From assembly GCA_963757605.1 (NCBI GenBank), contig CAVWSF010000001.1, positions 816,027 through 880,026 of the forward strand: a stretch of 64,000 bases of DNA, given 5' to 3'. A program made the position numbers and the translations under genes. Below the pieces are notes generated by a model. It had not been told where the DNA came from, did not search any database, and saw only the letters and a program-made list of their open reading frames with translations. Below are positions 23,822 to 32,916 of this stretch, in pieces (positions within the stretch are counted from its first letter, which is position 1; the number at the start of each line of letters is the position of its first letter). This stretch comes from JAICJC01 sp963757605. GTDB taxonomy: Bacteria > Actinomycetota > Thermoleophilia > Gaiellales > JAICJC01.

Positions 23822-25864
23822 CTAAGTCGCCGGATCGGGCTGTGGAGCCTCTGCTTCGGCCTGGAGCCGGGCCAGCTCGCCGGGCTCGATGTGGCAGCGA
23901 TAGCGCTCCCCATCGGGGGTCGACTGCCAGGGCGGCTCGACGTTCACGCACACGTCGCCGAGGAACCGCGGGCAGCGGGTGTGGAAGCGGCAGCCGGAGG
24001 GCGGATCGCTCGGGCTCGGGAGCGTCCCGTGCAGCTTCATCCGCGTCTTGGCGTCGGGGTCGAGCGTCGGGATGGCCGACAGCAGGGCCTCCGTGTACGG
24101 ATGGTGGGGCGCCTGGAACACGGCGTCCGCCGGCCCGACGTCCACGAGCTGGCCCAGGTACATCACCGCGATCCGGTCGGCCACGTAGCGGACGACCGCC
24201 AGGTCGTGCGAGATGAAGACGTACGAGACGCCCTCGCGCCGCTGGAGGTCGACGAGCAGGTTCAGGATGGCGGCCTGGACGGAGACGTCGAGCGCCGAGG
24301 TGGGCTCGTCGCACAGGATGAGCGACGGGGTCCCGGCGAACGACCGGGCGATCGCGACGCGCTGCTTCAAGCCGCCCGAGAGCGCCGCCGGGCGGACGTC
24401 GAGGTGGCGCGGCTCCAGCCGCACCGACCGGGCCAGGTCGTTCATCTGCTCGTCCTGCCGGTCCTTGCCGCGGACACCGGCCAGGAGCTCGAGCGACCGG
24501 CGCAGGATCGCCCGCACGGAGTGGCTCGGGTTGAGCGCGTTGTCGGGGTTCTGGAACACCATCTGGAGCCGCCGCCGCGCCTCGCGCCCGCGCCGGCCCG
24601 ACGTCACGTCCGCCGAGTCGAACTCGATCGCGCCTGCGCTGGGGTCGAGCAGCCCGACGATGCACTTGGCGAGCGACGTCTTGCCGCTGCCCGACTCGCC
24701 CACCAGCCCCAGCACCTCGCCACGCCCGACCTCGAGGTCGACGCCGGCGACGGCCGTCACCTGGTTCCCGCTCGAGCCGTACGCCTTCACGAGCTCGTCC
24801 AGCTTGAGGAGGACGCCGTCGGCGATCGCCGCGGGCGCCTCGTCGTCGGGCGGACGGGCGAGCGCCGGGATCCCCGGCACCTCCTCGTGGAAGAAGCAGC
24901 GGCTGCCGTGCCCGGGCCCGACCGGCTCGATCGGCGGCGGCTCGGCCCGGCAGCGGTCGCGCGCGATCGGGCAGCGGTCGGCATAGACGCACCCGGCGAT
25001 CTCGACGCCGATCGGCGGCAGCGACCCGGGGATCGGGTCGAGCCGGTCGACGTCCTTGCGCATGCCCATACGCGGCATGCAGCGAAGAAGCGCCAGCGTG
25101 TACGGGTGGCGCGGTGCGCGGAAGAGCTCCTTCGCCGGCCCCTCCTCGATCAGGCGGCCGGCGTAGAGCACGCCGACCCGCTCGCACATGCGCGCGACGA
25201 TGCCGAGGTTGTGGCTCACGAACAGGATCGAGGCGTCGAACTGCGCGCGCAGCTGCTCGACCAGGTCGAGCACCTCGGCCTCGACGGTGGCGTCGAGGCC
25301 CGTAGTCGGCTCGTCGAGCACGAGCAGGTCGGGGTCGGTGGCGAGCGCCATGGCGAACATGATCCGCTGCTGCTGGCCGCCGGAGAGCTCGTGCGGGTAG
25401 CGGCGGGCGACCCGGTCGGGGGCCGAGATCTGGACGGTCGAGAGCATCTCCACGGCCGCCCCGAGCGCCTCGGAGCGGCTCATGCCCTTATGGAAGCGGT
25501 AGACCTCGGCGATCTGCTCGCCGACCCTGATCGACGGGTTGAGCGCCGACGCGGGGTCCTGGTAGACCATCGCCATCCGGTCGCCGCGCCAGGTCCGCAG
25601 CGTCGACGGGCTCGCGGCCAGCACGTCCTCGTCGCCGAAGAGGATGCGGCCGGACTCGACGACCGCGTTCTCGGGCAGGTAGCGCATGAGCGACATCGCC
25701 ACCGTGGTCTTGCCGCAGCCGGACTCCCCCACGAGGCCGTAGGCCTCGCCGGAGCCGATCGAGAACGACACGTCGTCGAGCACCCGCAGGAGCCGGCCGC
25801 GCCGCCGGTAGGCGACCGTCAGCCCCTCGATCCCCACCGCCTGCCGGCGCTCGGTGGTGCTCAT
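23822..25864 (-). CDS. fused dipeptide-type ABC transporter ATPase (DppD-DppF)
   Basis: 680 residues holding two complete ABC ATPase domains. Domain 1 has Walker A GESGCGKT (~43-50), signature LSGGQQQR and Walker B LLVLDEP, then an oligopeptide-transporter C-terminal CxxxxxC segment (CVYADRCPIARDRC). Domain 2 repeats these as GESGSGKT, LSGGLKQR, LILCDEP and CRFHTRCPRF. In most bacteria these are separate proteins; the fused form is common in actinobacterial and rhizobial Dpp/Opp systems. It powers the two adjacent permeases at the inner face of the membrane. Start ATG 25864 overlaps the permease stop by 4 bases. Confidence 0.93.
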   Translation of the reverse strand: MSTTERRQAVGIEGLTVAYRRRGRLLRVLDDVSFSIGSGEAYGLVGESGCGKTTVAMSLMRYLPENAVVESGRILFGDEDVLAASPSTLRTWRGDRMAMVYQDPASALNPSIRVGEQIAEVYRFHKGMSRSEALGAAVEMLSTVQISAPDRVARRYPHELSGGQQQRIMFAMALATDPDLLVLDEPTTGLDATVEAEVLDLVEQLRAQFDASILFVSHNLGIVARMCERVGVLYAGRLIEEGPAKELFRAPRHPYTLALLRCMPRMGMRKDVDRLDPIPGSLPPIGVEIAGCVYADRCPIARDRCRAEPPPIEPVGPGHGSRCFFHEEVPGIPALARPPDDEAPAAIADGVLLKLDELVKAYGSSGNQVTAVAGVDLEVGRGEVLGLVGESGSGKTSLAKCIVGLLDPSAGAIEFDSADVTSGRRGREARRRLQMVFQNPDNALNPSHSVRAILRRSLELLAGVRGKDRQDEQMNDLARSVRLEPRHLDVRPAALSGGLKQRVAIARSFAGTPSLILCDEPTSALDVSVQAAILNLLVDLQRREGVSYVFISHDLAVVRYVADRIAVMYLGQLVDVGPADAVFQAPHHPYTEALLSAIPTLDPDAKTRMKLHGTLPSPSDPPSGCRFHTRCPRFLGDVCVNVEPPWQSTPDGERYRCHIEPGELARLQAEAEAPQPDPAT

Positions 25865-26763
25865 TCCTCGATCGCCCTTCGCAGGCCGTCGGCCACGAGG
25901 TTCACGCCGACGACGAGCGTCGCCAGGGCCGTCGCCGGGAAGAGCACCATCCACCACGCCACCTGCAGGTAGGCGCGGCCGTTGGCGATCGCAAGGCCCC
26001 AGTCGGGCGACGGGTCCTGGATCCCGAGCCCCAGGAACGCCAGCGTCGTCGCGGCGAAGATCGCATACCCGAGCCGGATCGTCCCCTCGACCATGATCGG
26101 GCCGGTGATGTTGGGCAGGATCTCGACGACCATGATCCTCGGCCCGCGCTCGCCGCGCAGGCGCGCCGCGGCCACGTACTCGCGCTCGCGCTCGATCAGC
26201 ACCGCGGAGCGCACCGTGCGTGCGATGAGCGGCGTGAAGATGATCCCGATCACGAGGATCACGTTGCGCGTCTCGCGCCCCAGCGACGCCAGCACGAGCA
26301 CCGCCATGATGATGAGCGGGAACGCCAGGAGCGCGTCGACGATCCGGCTGAAGACGTCGTCGATCCAACCGCGGTAGTAGCCGGTCACGAGCCCGATCGC
26401 GATGCCGCCGAAGAGCCCGAGCAGCGTCGCGAGCGGCGCGATCGTCAGCACCGGCGCCGCGCCGGCGATGACCCGCGCGAAGACGTCGCGGCCGAGGTTG
26501 TCGGTGCCGAACCAGTGGTCCCCGCTGGGGGCGGCGAGGGTGGCCGCCGGATCGACGGCCTGCGGGTCGGAGACGACCCAGCGCCAGGTGAGCGCCGAGA
26601 CGAGCCAGAAGACCACGATCCCCAGGCCGACCAGGAACGTCTTGGAGTGGAGCACCGCCGAGACCAGCTCGGCGCGCCGCTGCCGGCGCAGGCGGCGGAC
26701 GTCGACCTGGGCGGCGGCGCCGTCCGGAAGGCCGGCGACGCCCTGCTCGTCGAGGGTGCTCAC
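25861..26763 (-). CDS. dipeptide-type ABC permease (DppC-like)
   Basis: 300-residue BPD_transp_1 permease with an N-terminal OppC_N segment. It has ~6 transmembrane helices and the EAA loop AARLRGERGPRIMVVEILPNITGPI contacting the ATPase. GTG 26763 overlaps the stop of the upstream permease (GTGA). It pairs with the DppB-like protein to form the channel. Confidence 0.92.
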   Translation of the reverse strand: MSTLDEQGVAGLPDGAAAQVDVRRLRRQRRAELVSAVLHSKTFLVGLGIVVFWLVSALTWRWVVSDPQAVDPAATLAAPSGDHWFGTDNLGRDVFARVIAGAAPVLTIAPLATLLGLFGGIAIGLVTGYYRGWIDDVFSRIVDALLAFPLIIMAVLVLASLGRETRNVILVIGIIFTPLIARTVRSAVLIEREREYVAAARLRGERGPRIMVVEILPNITGPIMVEGTIRLGYAIFAATTLAFLGLGIQDPSPDWGLAIANGRAYLQVAWWMVLFPATALATLVVGVNLVADGLRRAIEE

Positions 26764-27704
26764 GCGGCCAGCCTCACCCGCGGGTTGAGCAGGGCGGTCA
26801 CGACGTCGGCGACGAGGTTGGACGCCGTGTAGATGAGCGCGATCATCAGCACCGACGCCTCGAGCGTCGGCAGGTCGTGACCCGTGGCGGCGTTCAGGAT
26901 CAGCTCCCCGATGCCCGGGTAGCTGAAGAGCGTCTCGACCACGACGAGGCCGCCGACCAGGTAGCCCACCTGCACGCTCACCACCGTGATGGTCGGAAGC
27001 AGCGAGTTGCGAAGGACGTGGCGCACGATGACGTGGCGCTGCGGAAGGCCCTTCAGCACCGCCGTCCGCGTGTAGTTCGAGCGCAGCGCCTCGATCGTGC
27101 CGGCCCGGGCCATGCGCGAGATGTAGCCGAAGAGCACGAACATGAGCGGGATCGAGGGCAAGAGGCACTGGCGGACGATGTCGACCGGGTCGGCGCTCGG
27201 GACCTGGGAGGTGGTCGGGAACCAGCCCAGCTGCACGGCGAAGATGACGATCACGACCACGCCGACCACGAACTCGGGCAGCGCCACGAACGAGAGGCCC
27301 GAGATCGAGATGATGCGGTCGAGCGCCTTGCCGTAGTTGAGCGCCGCGAACACGCCGAGCGCCACCGAGAACGGCACGATCAGGACGAGCGCGAAGGCCC
27401 CCAGGATGAGCGAGTTCTTGAGCCGGTCGAGCACGAGCGGCCGCACCGGGACCCGCTGGATGGGCGACTCGCCCCAGTCACCGCGGACGAAGTCCCCCGC
27501 CCACGTGACGTAGCGCTTGGCCATCGGCTCATCGGCGCCGAGCTGGTGGTTCAGCTGGTCGACCTGCTGCTGGCTCGCGTACGGCCCGAGGATCGTGCGG
27601 CCGACGTCGCCGGGCAGCACCTGGGCGGCCGCGAACACGGCGAACGACACGAGGACGAGCGTGATGGCCGTGAGGCCGAGCCGTCTCAGCACATAGCGGC
27701 CCAT
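26760..27704 (-). CDS. dipeptide-type ABC permease (DppB-like)
   Basis: 314-residue permease starting MGRYVLRRLGLTAITLVLVS, a classic DppB/OppB N-terminus. It has 6 helices, an EAA loop (RSNYTRTAVLKGLPQRHVIVRHVLRNSLLP) and the end motif NLVADVVTALLNPRVRL. It lies 68 bases after the binding-protein stop; a GC-rich hairpin fills that gap, as is usual for ABC operons that make more binding protein than permease. Confidence 0.93.
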   Translation of the reverse strand: MGRYVLRRLGLTAITLVLVSFAVFAAAQVLPGDVGRTILGPYASQQQVDQLNHQLGADEPMAKRYVTWAGDFVRGDWGESPIQRVPVRPLVLDRLKNSLILGAFALVLIVPFSVALGVFAALNYGKALDRIISISGLSFVALPEFVVGVVVIVIFAVQLGWFPTTSQVPSADPVDIVRQCLLPSIPLMFVLFGYISRMARAGTIEALRSNYTRTAVLKGLPQRHVIVRHVLRNSLLPTITVVSVQVGYLVGGLVVVETLFSYPGIGELILNAATGHDLPTLEASVLMIALIYTASNLVADVVTALLNPRVRLAA

Positions 27705-27731
27705 CGACCAATCCTACCGACGCAGAGGGCC

Positions 27732-27763
27732 GGGCCGGCGCCCCGGTATCGAAGCGCCGGCCC
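27732..27763 (-). other. intercistronic hairpin between binding-protein and permease genes
   Basis: GGGCCGGCGC and GCGCCGGCCC form a perfect 10-bp stem with a 12-base loop, directly after the binding-protein stop at 27773. No T-run follows, so it more likely stabilises the upstream mRNA or causes partial read-through than full termination. Confidence 0.65.
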
Positions 27764-27772
27764 CGTTCATGG

Positions 27773-29443
27773 TCAGGCTTTCCACATCGCTCGCGCGTCG
27801 AGGTGGAACGTCGGCCCCGGCGCGATGCCGTGGACGTTCGTCCGCGTCGCCCGCAGCTCGTGGATCCAGTAGGCGATCACGTCGGGCACCTCGTCCTGCT
27901 GGATCGTCGCGGCCTGGACCGCCAGGTCCTTGCGCTTCTGCTCGTCGACCTCGCCCTCGAACTGCTGGACGAGGCTGTCGAACTGCTCGTTGCACCAGTG
28001 CGCGGAGTTCCACGCGCCGGCGTTCGACAGGTCGGGCTTCGGGACCGAGCGGCACAGGTACGCCGGGTCGATGGTCTGGCCGGCCGTCCCGCGTGCGCCC
28101 CAGTCGGTGATGCCGAACGGCACCTGGAGCCACGGCTGGTTCGCGCCCGTGCCGTAGAACTTGGTCTGCGGCTGGATGTCGAGCTGGACGTTGATCCCGG
28201 CCGGCGCGAGCATCTGCTTGATGAACTGCGCGTACTGCGGGATCTCCAGGAACTGCTCCGTGGTCAGGGTGACGTTCAGCGAGCTCGAGCCGGCGGTCGA
28301 CAGGAGCTGCTTGGCCTTGTCGATGTCCTGCGTGCGCTGCGGCACGTCCGACGTCGTGGGCGAGCCCGGGTAGATCGGGGCGAACGCGTGGTCGTTACCG
28401 AGGTCGGCGCGCCCGTCGAAGAGGCCCTGGACGAGGCCGGGCCGGTCGAGCGCGTAGGCGACGGCCTGCCGGGCCTCCTTCTTGTCGAACGGTGCCTGGT
28501 CGGCCCGCATCTGGAGCGTGCGGTACTCGCTCGAGGGCGTCTCGGTGACGTGGATGTTGGAGTCGCTGAAGAGCGCCTGCGACCCCTGGAACGGCACCTG
28601 CGGGAAGACGTCGATCGACCCGCCCTGGATGGCGAGGACGATCGGCGGCGTGTCCGCGAAGTACTTGATCTGCGCGGCGTCCAGGTACGGCAGGCCCTGG
28701 CCCCAGTAGTTCGGGTTCTTCGTGTACGTCACGCCCTGGTCGACCGAGAAGGTCTTCAGGATGAACGGGCCCGTCCCGACGTTGCCCTTGGTGAACGAGC
28801 CGATCTCGTAGTTCTTCGGCAGGACGACCGAGTTGTAGTTGAACGACGAGACGAGGTACGGGAAGTCGCCGTAGGGGCGGTCGAGGTGGAAGGTCACGCT
28901 CTGCTCGTCGACCTTCTCCACGTTGCCCTTCGAGAGCACGCCCGCAAACGCGGACAGCGCCGCCGAGCCGACCTTCGGGTCGGTGATGCGGTCGAACGAG
29001 GCGACGACGTCGTCCACCGTGAACGGCGTGCCGTCGTGCCACTGGACGTTCTGGCGGATCGTGAACGTCCAGGTGTCCGGCGTCGAGCCGGCCTCCCACT
29101 TCGTCGCCAGGCGCGGCTGGAGCACGTACTTCTCGTCGGGGAAGACGAGGTAGTCGCAGGCCAGCTGCGTCGTCATGATCGAGCCGGTGTTGAACATCGT
29201 CACCGGGTCGACGTCCTGCGCGGGGCTCGTGATGCCGAAGACCCCGGTGCCGCCGCGCTTGACGGCGCCCGCGCTGCTGCTCCCGCCGCCGCTCGAGCTC
29301 GCGCCGCCTCCGCCGCATGCCGCCAGGATGGCCGCCAGGGCGGGCACGGAGGCACCGATCACGCTCGCACGGACGAGAAGCTGCTGGCGGGTCATCCGGC
29401 CGGCCTTCGCCTCCTCGTAGAGGTGGTACTCGAGATCGTTCAC
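27773..29443 (-). CDS. ABC transporter substrate-binding lipoprotein (SBP family 5)
   Basis: 556-residue extracellular peptide/nickel-type binding protein. The signal is MTRQQLLVRASVIGASVPAL followed by lipobox LAAC and a Gly/Ser-rich linker; family-5 motifs include TFTIRQNVQWHDGTPFTVDDV and VGTGPFILKTF. The GTG at 29443 is chosen because GAGGA precedes it at a proper distance; a longer frame to 29524 lacks this. It supplies the ligand (dipeptide, opine or other amine-containing solute) to the DppBC-ATPase system downstream. Confidence 0.92.
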   Translation of the reverse strand: MNDLEYHLYEEAKAGRMTRQQLLVRASVIGASVPALAAILAACGGGGASSSGGGSSSAGAVKRGGTGVFGITSPAQDVDPVTMFNTGSIMTTQLACDYLVFPDEKYVLQPRLATKWEAGSTPDTWTFTIRQNVQWHDGTPFTVDDVVASFDRITDPKVGSAALSAFAGVLSKGNVEKVDEQSVTFHLDRPYGDFPYLVSSFNYNSVVLPKNYEIGSFTKGNVGTGPFILKTFSVDQGVTYTKNPNYWGQGLPYLDAAQIKYFADTPPIVLAIQGGSIDVFPQVPFQGSQALFSDSNIHVTETPSSEYRTLQMRADQAPFDKKEARQAVAYALDRPGLVQGLFDGRADLGNDHAFAPIYPGSPTTSDVPQRTQDIDKAKQLLSTAGSSSLNVTLTTEQFLEIPQYAQFIKQMLAPAGINVQLDIQPQTKFYGTGANQPWLQVPFGITDWGARGTAGQTIDPAYLCRSVPKPDLSNAGAWNSAHWCNEQFDSLVQQFEGEVDEQKRKDLAVQAATIQQDEVPDVIAYWIHELRATRTNVHGIAPGPTFHLDARAMWKA

Positions 29444-29656
29444 GCAATCCTCGCTTCCTGGTCGCTGCACCTTCTGAGAGTTGGACGGTCGTTCATGGAA
29501 CAGGTTGGCAGCGGCCTCGTCCATCGGACGGCCGCGTCAGGAGCATGCCGGAGAGCGACCTTGCCACATCCCGTCGAGTCTCCGTCCGTTCGTCGCCACT
29601 GCGCCGAACCTCACCCGTAATGGTTGCGACGAACCACCGTGCGACCGTAGCACATT

Positions 29657-31006
29657 TCACCGGTCCGCAATGTTCCGGGAAGGCGGTTCAGCGGTGGAGA
29701 TCGCGGCCAGGAGACCGAGCACGACGTCCTCGCGCCACGGCCGGGCGGCGACCTGCACGCCGACCGGGAGGCCGTCGGCGGTGGCGGTCGCGGGGACGAC
29801 GCCGGCGGGGTAGCCGAGCAGGTTCCAGAGCGAGGCGTAGCTCTGGCCGCGGACGTGCCGGTCGCTCGTCCCGTGCGGGACGGCCGGGACGGGGTGGGCC
29901 GGGCCGAGGACGGCGTCGAGGCGCTGGCGGTCGAGGGCGGCGGCGAAGGTGCGGCGGTAGGCGGCGATGTCGGCGTCGAGGCTCGCGGCGGCTGCGGGGC
30001 CGAGCGCGCGGCCGCGGGCGGCGGCGATCGCGGCGCTGACCCGGGGGTGGGCGGGCGTCCCGGCCAGCGCGCGCTCGAGCGCCTCGCCGCCGTCCGAGAC
30101 GAAGACCGCGTCGAAGAGGTCGAGGGCGTGCCCGGCGGCGGGCGGCGTGAAGGGGACGAGGTCGGCGCCCGCTTGGGCGGCGGCATGCGCGCCGATCTCG
30201 ACCGCGCGGCGCACCGCCGGGTGGGGGTCGGCGACGCCGTTCGTCTCGATCACGCCAACACGCAGGCCGCTTGGCGAGGCGGCGTGGGCGGGGCCGCCGA
30301 GGACGGCGAGCACGAGGCCCAGGTCGGCCGGGTCACGGGCGAAGATGCCGGGCTGGTTCGCGATCCAGGGGAAGCCGGCGAAGAGGCGCTCGTCGAGGGT
30401 GCCGGCCAGGGACACGCGGCCCGCGGTTGGCTTGAGCGCGGCGATGCCGCAGCAGTGCGCCGGCTGGCGGACGCTCCCGCCCAGGTCGGTGCCGACCGCG
30501 ACCGGCACCACCCCGGCTGCGACGAGCGCGGCGTCGCCCCCGCTCGACCCGCCCGGAGAACGGTCGAGCGCGTGCGGGTTGGACGTGCGGCCGTAGACGG
30601 GATTGTCGGTCTCGGCGAACCACAGGAGCTGGGCCACGTTGCCCTTGGCGATCACGACCGCGCCCGCCGCATGGAGCGCATCGACGACGGCGGCGTTGCT
30701 CGTCACGCGCGTGCGCGCGAGCGCCTCCACTCCCCCGCTCGACGGCGTCCCGGCCAGGTCGAACGACTCCTTCACGGTGACGGGCACGCCGACGAGCGGG
30801 AGCCGCGGCGGGCCGGCTTGGTCCAGGCGAAGGGCGGCGGCGACGGCCTCCTCGTAGCGGGGGACGGCGACGGCGTTCAGCCGGGCCTGGTTCGCCTCAG
30901 CGCGGCCGATCGCCGCCGCCACGGCCTCCTCAGCACGCACCTCGCCTCCACGCACGCGCTGGGCGAGCTCGGCGGCGCTGGTTGGCGGATCCGCAGTTGG
31001 GGGCAT
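29657..31006 (-). CDS. amidase-signature hydrolase
   Basis: 449-residue amidase-signature enzyme with the Ser-cisSer-Lys triad visible: K79 in PVTVKESFD, the cis-serine in SPGGSSGGDAA (~154) and S178 in GTDLGGSVRQPA. It hydrolyses linear amides; GatA-like proteins share the motif, but no gatB or gatC is near, so it is a free amidase. It is upstream of the ABC operon on the same strand with a 213-base gap, so it may process an amide linked to the same substrate class. In the gap (29444-29656) I see nothing beyond probable promoter sequence. Confidence 0.87.
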   Translation of the reverse strand: MPPTADPPTSAAELAQRVRGGEVRAEEAVAAAIGRAEANQARLNAVAVPRYEEAVAAALRLDQAGPPRLPLVGVPVTVKESFDLAGTPSSGGVEALARTRVTSNAAVVDALHAAGAVVIAKGNVAQLLWFAETDNPVYGRTSNPHALDRSPGGSSGGDAALVAAGVVPVAVGTDLGGSVRQPAHCCGIAALKPTAGRVSLAGTLDERLFAGFPWIANQPGIFARDPADLGLVLAVLGGPAHAASPSGLRVGVIETNGVADPHPAVRRAVEIGAHAAAQAGADLVPFTPPAAGHALDLFDAVFVSDGGEALERALAGTPAHPRVSAAIAAARGRALGPAAAASLDADIAAYRRTFAAALDRQRLDAVLGPAHPVPAVPHGTSDRHVRGQSYASLWNLLGYPAGVVPATATADGLPVGVQVAARPWREDVVLGLLAAISTAEPPSRNIADR

Positions 31007-31240
31007 GCCGGCCGCGATGGTCGCACAGGCTGGGTAGGGGATCGAGGCGTGTCACTCGCCCTTCGCGCCCGGCCGGCGCTCATCCTGAGAGCTGGCCGGG
31101 CGGCGACGGCAAGGCCGACAACGCTGCTGGTTCGCGGGGGTATGGCCACTAGGCCGGCTACTGGAAGTCATTCGACTTTCTCCACACACTCGACACACCC
31201 CGTCACCCACCTGCAACACCTCGCCCGCCACACTCACCCC

Positions 31241-31738
31241 ATGCCGTCCGAGCGCTACCTGCCCACCCTCTACAAGGCTAGCCGCGTCCCCACCAAGCAG
31301 GCCGTGTGCGCCATCTGCGTCGAACGCACCCGCGGAAGGACCAGGCTCGTCGAGCTCGGATACGGCGTGTCCATCCACCTCTGCCAGGGCCACGCCTCCC
31401 ACCAGTTCCAAACCCAACGCAGCGGCAGAGACTTCGTCCTCACACTGCAACGGCTATGGCACGCACACGGCTGCCTCACCGTCGCCAGATCGAACGCCCT
31501 GCGCCGCCACCTCCAAGCCTGCAGCGGCAAGGAAGCCCGCCCCCGACCCGGCTCCTACGCCTGGCCCGAACTGCGCCAGACCGCCGAACACGCCTTCGCC
31601 GCCGGCCACCCCGCCCACACCGTCATCGCAGCGCTGCGCCGCATCCACCAACACGGCGCCGCACACCCACCCAGCCCACGAACCATGCGCCGCTGGCACA
31701 CCGAACGCCGCTGGATCGCGCGCCCGCCTCCGGGATAG
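31241..31738 (+). CDS. uncharacterised zinc-motif protein with HTH-like C-terminus
   Basis: 165-residue protein I cannot name. A treble-clef-like metal motif is visible (C23-x2-C26 in AVCAICVER, C48-x2-H51 in HLCQGH). The C-terminal SPRTMRRWHTERRW looks like a recognition helix of a recombinase or excisionase-type HTH. Base use is unlike its neighbours: runs of CAC, CCAC and AAC codons give more A and C and less G. ATG 31241 is preceded by CACACT with a 6-base gap (leaderless pattern). It sits isolated between an amidase and egtB, possibly an acquired gene. The 234-base gap before it holds nothing I recognise. Confidence 0.65.
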   Translation: MPSERYLPTLYKASRVPTKQAVCAICVERTRGRTRLVELGYGVSIHLCQGHASHQFQTQRSGRDFVLTLQRLWHAHGCLTVARSNALRRHLQACSGKEARPRPGSYAWPELRQTAEHAFAAGHPAHTVIAALRRIHQHGAAHPPSPRTMRRWHTERRWIARPPPG

Positions 31739-31741
31739 CGC

Positions 31742-32857
31742 CTACGCGTCGTAGGCGAGCCTGAGGCCCGCGAAGATCTGGCGCCGGATCGGGAGGTCCC
31801 AGTTTCGGAACGTGTGCCGCCCGACCTTGCCGTGGGTGGCCCACGAGCCACCCCGCAGCACCCGGTAGTCGCCCGTTCCGAAGAAGACGGCCGAGTACCC
31901 GTCGTAGGGGAACGCCCGGAAGCCGGGGTACGGCTCGAAGCTCGACGACGTCCACTCCCACACCTGGCCGACATAGGAGAGCCGCGCCACCGCCCGCTCC
32001 CACTCCGGCTCGGTCGGGAGCCGCCCGCCGGCCCACCGCGCGTAGGCCTCGGCCTCGTGGAACGAGATGTGCTGCACCGGCTCGTCGGGCGGCAGTGGCT
32101 CGACCCGGCCGAACCGCACCCGCGACCAGCCGCCCACCCCACGCCGCCAGTACATCGGCGGCTCTGCACCGACCGCGACGAACCGGGCGTACTCCGCGTT
32201 CGTCACCGGGTGGGTGTCGATCGCGAACGCGTCGGTCCGCTCGACATGGGCCGGCTGCTCGTTGTCGTAGGCCCACCCGAAGTCGTCGCACCCCATCACG
32301 AGCTCGCCGGCGTCGAACCGCGCCACCGACGGGCCATCCTCGATCACCGCCGGCCGCCACAGCTCGGCGAACGGGTGGACGAGATCCTCACGGATCTGGA
32401 GCGCCTGGAGCATCGTCTCGTTGTGCTGGTGCTCGTGCTGGATCACCATGTGGTAGCCGTAGCCGCCACGCCGCAGCGGCTCCTCATCGGGGAAGCGCTC
32501 GCCCGGCAGGCGACGCAGCACGCGCCCGCGCACGTGCGCGACGTAGTCGTAGGCGTCCGTCGGCGCCAGGAGCCCGAGCTCTGCGCGCTCCGACCGCTCG
32601 TGCTCGCACGCCGTGTAGATGTCGTCGAAGCGCTGCTCGGTCGGCCGCTCGCCGTGGAGCGTCCGCAGGAGCCACAGCTCCTCCTGGTGGCCGATATGCG
32701 CCAGATCCCAGACGAGCGGCGAGAGGATCGACGACGGCTGGGCGTTCAGATCGGCGTCGGAGAGCGGCGCGAGCGCGCGCAGCGTCCGCCAGCGCGCCTC
32801 CTCGAGCGCCGAGGCGATCCGCGTCGAGAGCTCGCTGGTGTGAATGCCGGCCGGCAT
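31742..32857 (-). CDS. egtB: ergothioneine/selenoneine-type sulfoxide synthase (EgtB family)
   Basis: 371-residue two-domain enzyme. The N-terminal DinB domain has HIGHQEELW (~54-62) and the iron motif HX3HXE as H141-H145-E147 in QHEHQHNETML. The C-terminal formylglycine-generating-enzyme fold has VTNAEYARFV, GGRLPTEPEWERA and RVLRGGSW. EgtB joins a thiol donor to hercynine (trimethylhistidine) with O2, the committed step of ergothioneine synthesis. No egtD methyltransferase is adjacent, so SenA-like selenoneine synthase cannot be excluded. Start ATG 32857, with GATACT 7 bases upstream. Confidence 0.85.
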   Translation of the reverse strand: MPAGIHTSELSTRIASALEEARWRTLRALAPLSDADLNAQPSSILSPLVWDLAHIGHQEELWLLRTLHGERPTEQRFDDIYTACEHERSERAELGLLAPTDAYDYVAHVRGRVLRRLPGERFPDEEPLRRGGYGYHMVIQHEHQHNETMLQALQIREDLVHPFAELWRPAVIEDGPSVARFDAGELVMGCDDFGWAYDNEQPAHVERTDAFAIDTHPVTNAEYARFVAVGAEPPMYWRRGVGGWSRVRFGRVEPLPPDEPVQHISFHEAEAYARWAGGRLPTEPEWERAVARLSYVGQVWEWTSSSFEPYPGFRAFPYDGYSAVFFGTGDYRVLRGGSWATHGKVGRHTFRNWDLPIRRQIFAGLRLAYDA

Positions 32858-32864
32858 CCGCGGC

Positions 32865-32870
32865 AGTATC
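32865..32870 (-). promoter_or_regulatory. -10 element (GATACT) for egtB
   Basis: Minus-strand GATACT lies 7 bases before ATG 32857. Together with the plus-strand TACACT at 32904 it makes a compact divergent promoter region of under 60 bases. Confidence 0.5.
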
Positions 32871-32903
32871 ACAGAGCAGGCAGTTCCCCTCTGCGGGCGT
32901 GGC

Positions 32904-32909
32904 TACACT
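32904..32909 (+). promoter_or_regulatory. -10 element (TACACT) for the MetE-like gene
   Basis: TACACT lies 7 bases before ATG 32917, the leaderless arrangement repeated in this window. Confidence 0.55.
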
Positions 32910-32916
32910 CGCCGCC

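Noticed and set aside
21795..25187. An 1130-residue open frame on the minus strand covering the MFS, IclR and ABC ATPase region
   Set aside because: Only its last 404 residues resemble a protein (MFS). The rest is Arg/Pro/Gly-rich shadow of the IclR and ATPase genes, which have clear motifs in other frames.
27732..27763. Full transcription terminator after the binding-protein gene
   Set aside because: The hairpin is strong but has no T-run and lies inside an ABC operon, so partial attenuation or mRNA stabilisation is more likely.
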